A DNA stretch of 64,000 nucleotides, from positions 1 through 64,000 of IMG/VR virus record IMGVR_UViG_3300008108_000067. One strand, 5' to 3'. Shown one piece after another: positions 1-8,353 of this stretch (its first letter is position 1; every line of letters starts with the position of its first letter). The stretch is from a virus. The position numbers and the translations under genes were made by a program. Below the pieces are notes generated by a model. The model was not told where the DNA came from. It was given only the letters and a program-made list of their open reading frames with translations, and made no database searches.

Positions 1-125
1 AAGGTACTTTGTGAAATAAAACTAATAGAGGATGACCCTTGTACCACCAAGTTTTGACTAATAAATAATGAACCCGTGATGGTTTGATTTGCTGTAAATG
101 TGTTCGACCCCGTAGTTGCTAATGC
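1..125. repeat. Dispersed DNA repeat, copy A (tail-fibre module)
   Basis: This stretch is nearly identical to 6523-6647, with scattered mostly silent differences. Both copies encode the module ending ITGSLFISQNLVVQGSSSIS in different fibre genes. It shows that fibre modules have been exchanged or duplicated at DNA level. Confidence 0.75.
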
Positions 126-1463
126 ACCAATACCCGTAGTGTTTTGTACAACAATTTGTGCGGAACTAGTTACCCACCCAGGATATTGTAATGACGATGA
201 AACGGTACCACCAGGAAGTAATGGTTGGACTTGTGCGGAGGAAGAAACAACACCCGATAATTTATTGGTGATACTATTATAATCAATTTGACTTGATGCG
301 GTGACCCATCCTGGGTATTGTGATGATGCAGAAACAACACCCGGGGATAAAATTGATCCTGTGTGTGGTCCGATAAATGATGATGCGGAAGCAGCACCTT
401 GTACATGTAACAATGCACCAGGTGTAATAGTTCCAATACCGACACCAGTTGCGTTAGAATAGATAACTTGACCATTACTTCCCAACTTAATAGCACCAAC
501 CGTACTATCTTGCACACCATACACGCCTAATGTATTTGCTACGTTTACATCGTGTAATGCCGAATCATCACCACCTTGTAAAAATTTTGCATTATTTGTA
601 CTAATTGCTAATACTGTTCCATCGTAGGTGAGGGTAGATTCTGCGTTTATTCCCCCCGCACCCGTTGATGTTATTACACGATTATCGGTTGCATTTGTAT
701 ATGAGGAAACAGCAGAAGCTGCTGCTTGTAAGTTTGTTCCCGCTGCTCCGGAGCCGGAAGTCACATCTACGAAGAATCCACGAGCACTACCACCTTGTTC
801 AAAAAATCGTAATTTATTTTGAAAAATGTCAATGGTTACACCAGTACCCGCTATTGTACTATTAGTTTGTGGTTTTGCTAGTAAAATTTCTCCACCTTCA
901 TCACCAATTGAATTATTTGATATGAGGTTGGCACCCGCAGCTATATTACCCGATGCACTAACGGTTTGTAATAATGTATTAACAAATGATGCGGTTGCTG
1001 CAAATGATGCCGAAGTGCTTGTTAACGCATTGAACTGCGTCGAACTACTAATAACCCCACTTAATTTATTAGTGATGTTATTATAATCTATTTGTGATGA
1101 TGCGGTGACCCATCCTGAATATTGAGCAGAACTAGATACCGTACCACCAGGAAGTAATGGTTGAACTTGCGTAGATGCAGATACTACGCCTGAAAGTTTA
1201 TTTGTAATTAAGTTATAATCTACTTGACCAGAACTAGATACTGTTCCACCAGGAAGTAATGGTTGAACTTGTGTAGAGGAAGATACCACTCCACTCAACT
1301 TATTGGTAATATTATTATAATCTACCTGACCAGATGATGATACCGTACCCGCTGGTAAACTTGTAATAATTTGCACCGACGACGATACCACCCCACCACC
1401 CAATGCGGTAGTGGGTATACTTCCACTGCGAATAAATGTACCTGTTAATCTCGTAGCTGGCAT
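1..1463 (-). CDS. Tail-fibre-like repeat protein, C-terminus beyond the window
   Basis: The frame is open from the ATG at 1463 to the window edge, 487 codons with no stop, so the C-terminus is missing. The protein starts MPATRLTGTFIRSG and is mostly repeats of the type IDYNNITNKLSGVVSSS-TQVQPLLPGGTVSSSAQYPGW-VTASSQ, with TSASFAATASF stretches. This low-complexity Ser/Thr/Gly/Ala beta-strand pattern is typical of trimeric fibre shafts in large aquatic phages. It is the last member seen of a six-gene fibre-like array and shares modules with the genes at 4570, 5772, 7653 and 8313. A GAG lies 8 nt before the ATG as a weak ribosome site, and a promoter-like element sits 26 nt upstream. The receptor-binding tip or chaperone domain, if present, lies outside the window. 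Confidence 0.75.
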   Translation of the reverse strand, partial: MPATRLTGTFIRSGSIPTTALGGGVVSSSVQIITSLPAGTVSSSGQVDYNNITNKLSGVVSSSTQVQPLLPGGTVSSSGQVDYNLITNKLSGVVSASTQVQPLLPGGTVSSSAQYSGWVTASSQIDYNNITNKLSGVISSSTQFNALTSTSASFAATASFVNTLLQTVSASGNIAAGANLISNNSIGDEGGEILLAKPQTNSTIAGTGVTIDIFQNKLRFFEQGGSARGFFVDVTSGSGAAGTNLQAAASAVSSYTNATDNRVITSTGAGGINAESTLTYDGTVLAISTNNAKFLQGGDDSALHDVNVANTLGVYGVQDSTVGAIKLGSNGQVIYSNATGVGIGTITPGALLHVQGAASASSFIGPHTGSILSPGVVSASSQYPGWVTASSQIDYNSITNKLSGVVSSSAQVQPLLPGGTVSSSLQYPGWVTSSAQIVVQNTTGIGALATTGSNTFTANQTITGSLFISQNLVVQGSSSISFISQST

Positions 1464-1489
1464 CAGTTCATCTCGTTACAAAGGAGTTA

Positions 1490-1499
1490 CTATAAATAG
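1490..1499 (-). promoter_or_regulatory. Late-promoter-like element (CTATTTATAG)
   Basis: The coding strand reads CTATTTATAG, 26 nt before the ATG of the fibre gene at 1463. It lies in the only gap between that gene and the tail assembly chaperone-like gene. The same core recurs in eight other gaps. Promoter function is inferred. Confidence 0.5.
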
Positions 1500-1505
1500 T
1501 TTATG

Positions 1506-1952
1506 TTATATCTTTTCTGGGAATACTACGGTCCATATAGAATCGAAGGTTTGTGGTATGTCTCGTAATGCTTGACGATAAGTTGCCCATGCCGTTTTTT
1601 CTTCGTCAGTTAGAGTTGACCACCGATCAGCCATTGTGATATAATCGGTTTCTGCTAATAATTTATTTCGTTCTTCTCGAATCGGTTTCCATTCTGCTGT
1701 TATCGTTGCATTCATTTCTTCTTCGGTCTTATCTCGTTTGGTATAAGTTGCGGTTACAAACCCGTCACCAATTTCTAAGATAGGTTCATTTAATACTTCG
1801 GTACGTTCTTTAAACGTTTCGGGCATATTTTGTATTACCGGATACCATCCAAGTTTCACCAGTTCTTCTGGTGGTGTCAATTGGAATTGTGCAGGTAATA
1901 AGGTTGGTCCATCAATGATGGTGTTATCTGTTACAATGTAATATAATGACAT
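1506..1952 (-). CDS. Tail-fibre assembly chaperone-like protein (Phage_tail_APC type)
   Basis: This 148-residue protein ends with the pattern expected of the Phage_tail_APC family: a W-x(3)-R-x(2)-RN-x-LL-x(2)-TDY core around residues 91-104, then W-x(2)-YRQALRDIPQ near residues 122-134. Family members sit beside tail-fibre genes and are thought to assist fibre folding or attachment. Its position between fibre genes fits. The ATG at 1952 follows AGAGG at about 9 nt. The N-terminal half (MSLYYIVTDNTIIDG) is a generic fibre-chaperone-like region. It probably helps assemble one of the neighbouring fibres, but which one cannot be told. It is presumably not a virion component. Confidence 0.7.
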   Translation of the reverse strand: MSLYYIVTDNTIIDGPTLLPAQFQLTPPEELVKLGWYPVIQNMPETFKERTEVLNEPILEIGDGFVTATYTKRDKTEEEMNATITAEWKPIREERNKLLAETDYITMADRWSTLTDEEKTAWATYRQALRDIPQTFDSIWTVVFPEKI

Positions 1953-1978
1953 ATAAAATATCCTCTAAATTAACTTTG

Positions 1979-2013
1979 GTAGAGATGTTAGCCACAAGCA
2001 CTAACATCTCTAC
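1979..2013 (-). other. Perfect 13-bp hairpin over a stop codon
   Basis: GTAGAGATGTTAG and CTAACATCTCTAC form a perfect 13-bp stem with a 9-nt loop. It spans the last codons and the stop of the small cysteine-rich gene. There is no U-tract after it on the minus strand, so it is not a standard intrinsic terminator. RNA processing or 3'-end protection is possible. Confidence 0.6.
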
Positions 2014-2368
2014 TAATAAACTGATAACAAGTTGCCCCAGGATCTCGAACATAGTAGTCGTAATATGTACCACAACAGTAACCAGTATATGGTATGTCGG
2101 AGCAGGGTCCGCTAAATGTTTCTCCTACTGAGTAGTCAGCGGAGCAACTTGTGTATGCACATCCAAGATTGTTTATTGAAAATCCGCAAGCACCATTCCC
2201 GGTGGTTGCTACAAACTGACCACTACCGTTACACGAACCAGCCAACACAGCGCCATTACCTGGACAATAATTTGCGGTAATTGATGCAGTAGTTGGTGAC
2301 GGGATTCCATTTTTAATATATCGTAAATCATGTCTGATATTAATTGAATATGATGGTGGTGAAATCAA
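1988..2368 (-). CDS. Cysteine-rich small protein, possible fibre-tip extension
   Basis: 126 residues with 12 cysteines, in motifs such as CPGNG, GACGF, CAYTSC and GYCCGTYYDYY, plus many Gly, Ser and Tyr. I do not recognise the family; it looks like a disulfide-bonded or metal-binding extracellular module. It overlaps the last 29 nt of the RCC1-like fibre gene in another frame. There is no ATG or GTG near the beginning: the first possible start is TTG at 2368 with no ribosome site, and an in-frame TGA lies just upstream. Translation may therefore rely on coupling or on a frameshift out of the fibre gene, which would append it to that protein. The stop codon sits inside a 13-bp hairpin. Confidence 0.5.
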   Translation of the reverse strand: MISPPSYSINIRHDLRYIKNGIPSPTTASITANYCPGNGAVLAGSCNGSGQFVATTGNGACGFSINNLGCAYTSCSADYSVGETFSGPCSDIPYTGYCCGTYYDYYVRDPGATCYQFISRDVSACG

Positions 2369-4532
2369 TATAAGTCACAAATCGACTACCCGTTGCGTTA
2401 GGATAACTACTGGATACTTGTATTTCCGCATCATCTAGACTACTACTAAATTCTATATAAGCAAATCGTGGAACATCATTATTAGAACTACCCGTGAATA
2501 TTTTAAACGATAGATTGGTTGGTGCTCCAGACGCAGTAGGAAAACTAGATCCGGATATCTTTTTGCCCAGTACCAATAATGTAGGTCGATCATTTGAAGT
2601 TACATTATATACCGTACCCTTTGCAAAATTTTGCCAATTGTAAGTAGAAGATACACGAAATTTTGATCCAACAGTTTTACTATTATTCATACCCCAGTTC
2701 ATATTATTAACTTCGGACGATACATATGGTGAAACTAATTGTGCTTGTTGTGGAGTAAGAGTTAATCCTGCAATTGTACTTGCGATTGGTAATGTTGTAC
2801 CATAAGTAAGTTGTGCAGATATAGATGTCGGATGTCCCCACGCATTTAATGATCCAGTACTATCTATTTCATAAATAACTCTACCGACCATGCAAATATT
2901 TGCACTGGTTGTAATAAATGGATCTAATACAGGTGTACTCGAAGCTGATTGTAACTGGTTGGATGATACAATATTTTGTTTTCTAGTATGAATAAAATCT
3001 TGTATATATCCACCCCATCCATAGAACCGTGTACCGGCAACACCATATGATGCTTGGTATCTCAACGATCGATCAGGTCCGACTTGAAATTCAGTAGTTG
3101 CATTGGTTATAAAATCGCTGGATCCTCGTGACGGAATAACTGTTACCCAATCTGTTAATCCATTATTTTCTTGTGATGGTGTAGTTAAATTGGCGACGGT
3201 TGTGTTACCTAGTAGTGAGAATGCATTATTTCCCCATGCCCACAAGGTTCCATTATTTTTAATTGCATATGTTGTTCTGTCTGCTGCTGCAAATATTCTT
3301 GGTGACCAATTATCTCCATTTACTTGATTAAATAAATGTACGTTTGTACTACCAGTTATTCCAAGTCCCAATTGACCTCTATTATTAGCACCAGTAGCCC
3401 ATAAGGTAGTGTCTACTTTTAATGCCAATGTCATCTCATTACCACACGAAACAGCTACCCAATCCGAATCTGTTCCCACTCTCATAGGAATGCTTGCAGT
3501 TGTTATTGTTGGACCCAACCCCAATGCTCCCGATACACTAGATCCCCAAGTCCATAATGTACCATCATTGCGTATGGCCGCGGCATGTCTGAGTCCAATT
3601 GAATGTTGAACCCAGACCGAACTAGAAAATGATCCTGTACCGACTCGTGTTGGTGTTCTAGAACCACCCCCATTTACATTTGTTGATCCTGTTCCAAATA
3701 AACTTCCTGTGCTGCCCCACGCGTATAAAATTCCATCAAATGTTGTAGCGAGAACATTTGATCCATTCGTGGATGCTGATTCCCATGTTGTCAAAGCACT
3801 AACCAATTGAGGACCACCAGTACCAACCAATTGACTAGAATTTCCATTATATCCCGATGAAGTTGGTATAGCAAATGTACCGGCGTTGCCCAATGCATTT
3901 AATGATAATGGATCTACAATTGTAAATGTAATTGGAGTTAATAAACTACCACTAATAGAACCCGATACAGTGAACGATCCAGTGATTTTGTTTGGTCCTG
4001 TTACCGACGAGGTAAATATTCCACTTGCAGAATATACGGTTGGTGTATATGTACCGTCTGATCCTGTAATTGTTACTGGTTGATTTGTATTAATATTTAA
4101 TAATTTATTAAATCTATCTTTTAGTTGTACCGATAATGGTATAGTCGTACCTGATACAATTTTTCGTACTGATGCGGTGACAAACGAGTAAAACGTATTA
4201 CCGATAGCAATATTAGATCCCGTAGATAAATTTAACCATTCGTTGGCGTTTGCTGTTCTGTCTGAATTTACAAAGAGTTGACCAGAGGAACTATTTAACC
4301 ACAATGATCCCGTTGTTGTGGGATTTACTGTTAGTGTTGGGTCTGATGCCGTGACGAATACACCACCACCTCCACCGCCTCCACCACCTGCCGAAGTCAA
4401 TGCAAATGATGCGGTAGTAGCAAGTAAAGCAAACGATGCTGATGTAATGGATCCGGTAAATCCACCGATAGCGGTAATACCCACCGATGCTGTTAAACTT
4501 CCTGTTATCGCGGTAGATTGTAGTTGTGCCAT
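2340..4532 (-). CDS. Tail fibre/adhesin with RCC1-like beta-propeller repeats
   Basis: 730 residues. The N-terminus has fibre-type repeats (TASFALLATTASFAL), followed by nine consecutive glycines at about residues 49-57. A central region (about 245-480) has several copies of an RCC1-like unit: NDGTLWTWGSSVSGALGLG, TLWATGANNRGQLGLG and NGTLWAWGNNAFSLLG. RCC1 repeats form beta-propellers that usually bind proteins or other partners, so this is a likely receptor-binding or display domain on the tail. The segment at about 110-200 resembles an Ig-like domain (PVTITGSDGTYTP). The C-terminus is beta-rich and unknown. ATG at 4532 follows AAGG at 7 nt. The stop is overlapped by the small cysteine-rich gene. 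The propeller assignment rests on visible repeats only. Confidence 0.7.
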   Translation of the reverse strand: MAQLQSTAITGSLTASVGITAIGGFTGSITSASFALLATTASFALTSAGGGGGGGGGVFVTASDPTLTVNPTTTGSLWLNSSSGQLFVNSDRTANANEWLNLSTGSNIAIGNTFYSFVTASVRKIVSGTTIPLSVQLKDRFNKLLNINTNQPVTITGSDGTYTPTVYSASGIFTSSVTGPNKITGSFTVSGSISGSLLTPITFTIVDPLSLNALGNAGTFAIPTSSGYNGNSSQLVGTGGPQLVSALTTWESASTNGSNVLATTFDGILYAWGSTGSLFGTGSTNVNGGGSRTPTRVGTGSFSSSVWVQHSIGLRHAAAIRNDGTLWTWGSSVSGALGLGPTITTASIPMRVGTDSDWVAVSCGNEMTLALKVDTTLWATGANNRGQLGLGITGSTNVHLFNQVNGDNWSPRIFAAADRTTYAIKNNGTLWAWGNNAFSLLGNTTVANLTTPSQENNGLTDWVTVIPSRGSSDFITNATTEFQVGPDRSLRYQASYGVAGTRFYGWGGYIQDFIHTRKQNIVSSNQLQSASSTPVLDPFITTSANICMVGRVIYEIDSTGSLNAWGHPTSISAQLTYGTTLPIASTIAGLTLTPQQAQLVSPYVSSEVNNMNWGMNNSKTVGSKFRVSSTYNWQNFAKGTVYNVTSNDRPTLLVLGKKISGSSFPTASGAPTNLSFKIFTGSSNNDVPRFAYIEFSSSLDDAEIQVSSSYPNATGSRFVTYIDFTTIIFN

Positions 4533-4569
4533 ATCTTAACCTTGTTGTAAATACTTGTGTTTATACATA

Positions 4570-5685
4570 TTATTTTTGTTCAAGAATTTGTATTTTTTCT
4601 GCCATTTCCTGAATAGCTTTTAATAGCAATACGGTAAGTTTACTATATTTAACACCGATAATATTTCCTTCGGTGTCATACTTGACCAATTCAGGATAAA
4701 TTTCTTGTACTTGTTCTGCAATTAATCCGATATCTTGTTCATCATTTTCCTTCCATTCAAATCGTGATGGAGATAATTGATTAATAGTATTTAATGTGGA
4801 TTCCAACGGAATTATATTTTTCTTTAATTCTTGGGTAGAAGTTTCTACTAAGGTTTGTACGGTAGCTGTTCCTGTAATCGTGATAGATGATCCAGAAATA
4901 GAAGTTGCGGTGACTGATGATGGTGCAATATTTTGTGATGCGAGTAATGATATCACTTGCGCAGAACTAGATACCGTACCACCAGGAAGTAATGGTTGGA
5001 CTTGTACGGACGAAGAAACAACACCTGACAATTTATTGACAAGATTGTTGTAATCTATTTGAGAAGATGCGGATACTAACGTTGGTGTTCCGGTTAATCC
5101 AGAATACGGGAAGGTACCTGTGAGTGCGCCACTAACCGATCCTGTAATACCCCCAACACTTCCTGTTGGAACAACTTGTAGTGATCCTGTAATAACTGCT
5201 GACCCACTAAATGGAAATCCAGCACCAGAACCACCAGATTGTGCATTTAATGCGTAGGATGCAGTTTGCGCATAACTTGCAGACTCTATAATACCAAAAA
5301 ACGAGCCACTAAATGATCCCGTAGCGTTTTGGGTAACATTTACTAATGCTCGTACTAAAATATTTGATTGTGATGGTGGTGCTGTAACAAACGACACCGT
5401 ATTCGTTGTTACCGTATAATCTTCAATATTGGTTTGTGTTAAACCGTCAACCGATAAAAATAAGGAATTAGCATTATAACTTTGGGATAATACATAATTG
5501 GTAGTTGTACCGTTGCCAACGAATGTGTACGTATCAATATTAAGAGTTCCACTAACTGCAGCAACTGCCGCTATATTTGTCAGTTGGCTACCATCACCTT
5601 TAAAGAATGATGCCGTAACTGACCCAGATACATTGATACTTCCGCTGGATATTAGACCTTTGCGGGCTACAAATTCGTTTGCCAT
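4570..5685 (-). CDS. Tail fibre with C-terminal S74 intramolecular chaperone
   Basis: 371 residues. The start, MANEFVARKGLISSGS, is shared with the gene ending at 5772. The shaft carries TASYALNA and PLLPGGTVSSSAQV repeats. The last 90 residues match the Peptidase_S74 intramolecular chaperone domain: STQELKKNI, then SPSRFEWKENDEQDIGLIAE, QVQEIYPELV, and a helical end (LLLKAIQEMAEKIQILEQK). These domains trimerise the fibre and cut themselves off. The Ser-x4-Lys dyad is kept (Ser283, Lys288), but the Asp that usually follows the Ser is Thr. Cleavage before Ser283 is expected if active. AAGGG precedes the ATG at 5 nt. A strong terminator lies upstream, after the 5772 gene. Confidence 0.85.
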   Translation of the reverse strand: MANEFVARKGLISSGSINVSGSVTASFFKGDGSQLTNIAAVAAVSGTLNIDTYTFVGNGTTTNYVLSQSYNANSLFLSVDGLTQTNIEDYTVTTNTVSFVTAPPSQSNILVRALVNVTQNATGSFSGSFFGIIESASYAQTASYALNAQSGGSGAGFPFSGSAVITGSLQVVPTGSVGGITGSVSGALTGTFPYSGLTGTPTLVSASSQIDYNNLVNKLSGVVSSSVQVQPLLPGGTVSSSAQVISLLASQNIAPSSVTATSISGSSITITGTATVQTLVETSTQELKKNIIPLESTLNTINQLSPSRFEWKENDEQDIGLIAEQVQEIYPELVKYDTEGNIIGVKYSKLTVLLLKAIQEMAEKIQILEQK

Positions 5686-5717
5686 ATTATCCCTTTTTCA
5701 CATTTCCAAAGGTTTTT

Positions 5718-5755
5718 AAAAAAATAGGGGTGGGTAGGATTAGTACCCATCCCCT
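5718..5755 (-). terminator. Rho-independent terminator
   Basis: The coding strand forms a GC-rich stem (AGGGGATGGGTA with TACCCACCCCT, one bulge) with a 7-nt loop, followed by a run of seven T. It lies just after the stop of the gene at 5772 and should end its transcript. Confidence 0.85.
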
Positions 5756-5771
5756 TACTATTAATTACTTA

Positions 5772-7604
5772 TTACAATGCTCTGATTATGGTTTTAACTG
5801 TCCACGTACCAGAACTATTAGTAAACTTCAATCGAAGAAGTCCACCAACAATATCCACTGTAAATATTGCTTGTGCAGTATTACCAATATCATTTGTTGA
5901 TACATCCGTAAATTCTACAGCTGTACCATTTTCTATCACCATTACGGTTCCTGTTCGAGAGTTTGTACCGTCCTTAACAATGTAATCAAAGAATACACCA
6001 TCACAACTTGCCGCGAGAAGTGACGCTACCACTTGATTTGATACAGGACCAACAATGTTTGTAACCATACTACCAGAATAAATTGCATTATTAATAAATG
6101 CACTGGTACTTGCACTTACGTTACCTGTTGCCGTGATTGTTGTTGCACGGACAGTAGTAATATCTGCTTGTGATGCGGTAAGATTTGTACCAACACTTAA
6201 TCCGTTAGTGATAGATACCGTAATACCGTTATCACTAATTTGTGAATCACCGATGTGTTCTGCATTGGTTGACTTAGGAATAACATTGGTTGTTAATGTT
6301 GTTTCATTTCCAATATTATTGTAAGTCTGTGGCCCCATTATCAATATGGATGATGTTGGGGTAGTTTGGTTTTGATGGATAAATATCCATTGGTCATTGG
6401 TTGAGTCAAAGAACAATGACCCACTGCGTTGTGGTGAGGAACCAGAATCAATTACTGATAATCCACCAAATCGTGTACCAGGAGTGAGTGTATTAACAGT
6501 AATAACATTGGTACCAATATTTAACGTACTTTGCGAAATAAAACTAATAGAGGATGAACCCTGTACCACTAAGTTCTGACTAATAAACAACGAACCTGTA
6601 ATGGTTTGGTCTGCTCTAAATGTATTTGACCCCGTGGTTGCGTACGAACCAGTTACATTTTTTAGTGCGTTTATTTCTGCTTGTTGGTTTGCATCAACCG
6701 TGGATAGTGACGAACTAAATGTGGAATAACCAGTAGTTTGCGTGATATTAATTTGTGATGATGCAGTTACCCAACCAGGATATTGTGCTGAACTTGATAC
6801 CGTTCCTGCTGGAATTGTTGCGTTTGTTGCAAACGAGGCTGTAACAGCAAATGATGCCGAAGTATTAGATAATGCGTTAAATTGTGTTGAACTACTAATA
6901 ACACCACTTAACTTATTTTGAATGTTGTTATAATCAATTTGACTTGACGCAGTTACCCATCCAGGATATTGTGCGGATGATGATACTGTACCACCTGGTA
7001 AATACGCTTTAACTTGACCACTACTTGAAGCGACACCCGCTAGTTGACTTTGTAATGCATAGGAACTGGTGCTCGCAATCAATGCACCAATTTGTGCTTG
7101 TTGATTCTGGTCAACAGTTGCCAACGATTGACTAAATGTTGTATAACCCGTAGTTTGTGTTATATCAATTTGTACAGAGGAGGAAACTGTACCTGCCGCG
7201 GTGACACCAGTTAAACCAGATCCATCACCTCTAAATGATCCAGTAAATGAACCAGTGAATGGACTAGTTAGACTATTAAACTGTGTTGAACTTGATACTG
7301 TTCCTGCGGGTAATAATGGTTGAACTTGTGTTGAGGATGATACTACGCCACTGAGTTTATTTTGTATTGAATTGTAATCAATTTGCGAAGATGCCGATAC
7401 TGTACCCAGTGGTAGTCCAGACGGCAGTACATAGGACGCACTTACTGCGGTACCAATAGAACCAGAAAATGATCCAGTAATTGATGATGCAATAATACTA
7501 TATCCAGTTGCATCAATTGTACCACTAACCAGTAACGATCCAGTGATTTTTGCCCCACCAGATTGGGCTATAATACCTCGTCGTGCTACAAATTCATTTG
7601 CCAT
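5772..7604 (-). CDS. Tail-fibre-like repeat protein
   Basis: 610 residues from the ATG at 7604 (MANEFVARRGIIAQSGG), which follows GGAG at 6 nt; an upstream TTG at 7616 overlaps that ribosome site and is rejected. The body alternates GTVSSSAQYPGWVTASSQI, NKLSGVVSSSTQVQPLLPAG and TASFAT-type repeats. Around residues 320-370 is the module ITGSLFISQNLVVQGSSSIS, also found at the start of the window. The final ~90 residues (from about VGPVSNQVVASLLAASCDGV) form a distinct globular domain that resembles the C-terminal half of the neighbour at 7653, suggesting a shared tip or attachment domain. A terminator follows and a promoter-like element precedes the gene, so it may be its own transcription unit. 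Confidence 0.75.
   Translation of the reverse strand: MANEFVARRGIIAQSGGAKITGSLLVSGTIDATGYSIIASSITGSFSGSIGTAVSASYVLPSGLPLGTVSASSQIDYNSIQNKLSGVVSSSTQVQPLLPAGTVSSSTQFNSLTSPFTGSFTGSFRGDGSGLTGVTAAGTVSSSVQIDITQTTGYTTFSQSLATVDQNQQAQIGALIASTSSYALQSQLAGVASSSGQVKAYLPGGTVSSSAQYPGWVTASSQIDYNNIQNKLSGVISSSTQFNALSNTSASFAVTASFATNATIPAGTVSSSAQYPGWVTASSQINITQTTGYSTFSSSLSTVDANQQAEINALKNVTGSYATTGSNTFRADQTITGSLFISQNLVVQGSSSISFISQSTLNIGTNVITVNTLTPGTRFGGLSVIDSGSSPQRSGSLFFDSTNDQWIFIHQNQTTPTSSILIMGPQTYNNIGNETTLTTNVIPKSTNAEHIGDSQISDNGITVSITNGLSVGTNLTASQADITTVRATTITATGNVSASTSAFINNAIYSGSMVTNIVGPVSNQVVASLLAASCDGVFFDYIVKDGTNSRTGTVMVIENGTAVEFTDVSTNDIGNTAQAIFTVDIVGGLLRLKFTNSSGTWTVKTIIRAL
6523..6647. repeat. Dispersed DNA repeat, copy B (tail-fibre module)
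   Basis: Near-identical partner of positions 1-125, inside a different fibre gene. Differences are scattered substitutions without indels as far as I can read. Confidence 0.75.
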
Positions 7605-7635
7605 CGGGTTCTCCAAACGGTGCTAAATATCTAAT

Positions 7636-7645
7636 CTATAAATAG
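7636..7645 (-). promoter_or_regulatory. Late-promoter-like element (CTATTTATAG)
   Basis: The coding strand reads CTATTTATAG, 31 nt before the ATG at 7604, in the gap after the 201-residue structural gene. Confidence 0.5.
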
Positions 7646-7652
7646 TTAAATA

Positions 7653-8258
7653 CTATGATAAAGAAGGAAATAATTTAAATATACTCTGTACCGTCCACGG
7701 GTATGACCCACTTCCAGCACTTTCTACTCGTAATTTCATATAACCATTATCTTGCACCAACGAAAATCTAATATCAGATGTGTCCCCAACATCTGTACTG
7801 GATATATCGGTAACCGTACTACCCGTTCCTTGCCACGCGGACATCAACATACCGACTCGTATACCACCAGGTCTGGATGCCGCATATTCTACTGTTGCTC
7901 CAACATAACTACTGGTTGGGATGAATGGGTAGACGTATTCCGTAGCCCCAAATATTCCAGTATTAACGGACCCTGTGAATGTTAGTGAAACATTTCCAGC
8001 CTTTAATTTAAATTCATCGGATTGTACAGAATGTGGAGTAATCGTACTACCACTAATATATCCTACTATTTGAGCAGAACTGGTGGGTATTCCACCTGGT
8101 AAATTCATGTCATTTAATAATAGAATAGCTGACCCAGAACGGGTGAATAATTTTCCGTCTGCGATATTAAGTGCCAATTCACCAGGAAATAACCCAGACG
8201 CGGTGGGTACTGCTCCTGATTGACTACTAACTAGTGGTATAAAACGATTTGCTGGCAT
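7653..8258 (-). CDS. Small virion/fibre-associated protein
   Basis: 201 residues, MPANRFIPLVSSQSGAVPTA at the start. An N-terminal part typical of fibre attachment regions (GLFPGELALNIADGKLFTRS, as in many phage fibre N-termini that bind the baseplate) is followed by a beta-rich C-terminal domain ending WTVQSIFKLFPSLS. That end resembles the last domain of the 610-residue fibre gene downstream (WTVKTIIRAL). It has few of the long repeats of its neighbours, so it may be a short fibre or a collar between fibre segments. No clear Shine-Dalgarno is present; the start lies 2 nt after the stop of the out-of-frame extension at 8261, which suggests coupling. Confidence 0.6.
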   Translation of the reverse strand: MPANRFIPLVSSQSGAVPTASGLFPGELALNIADGKLFTRSGSAILLLNDMNLPGGIPTSSAQIVGYISGSTITPHSVQSDEFKLKAGNVSLTFTGSVNTGIFGATEYVYPFIPTSSYVGATVEYAASRPGGIRVGMLMSAWQGTGSTVTDISSTDVGDTSDIRFSLVQDNGYMKLRVESAGSGSYPWTVQSIFKLFPSLS

Positions 8259-8260
8259 CT

Positions 8261-8353
8261 TTAAAACCCGACTGATTGTTGAATACGTGTTACAAAATTA
8301 TCCACTACTGTTTTACATTCTGCCGCGGTTACTTGTACACCAGAAAGTTCCTG
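8261..8353 (-). other. Out-of-frame C-terminal extension of the 8313 fibre gene
   Basis: In the +1 frame relative to the fibre gene ending at 8313, the sequence from about 8353 to the TAA at 8261 reads ELSGVQVTAAECKTVV then DNFVTRIQQSVGF. It looks protein-like and stops 2 nt before the next start. It has no start codon or ribosome site of its own. Either a +1 frameshift adds it to the fibre or a single-base indel has shortened the fibre. Confidence 0.4.

Noticed and set aside
7605-7616. TTG start extending the fibre gene; similar TTG extensions at 18929, 22098, 26678, 41523, 60679, 62262 (region) and 63930
   Set aside because: In each case the extension runs through the Shine-Dalgarno of an inner ATG with ideal spacing.
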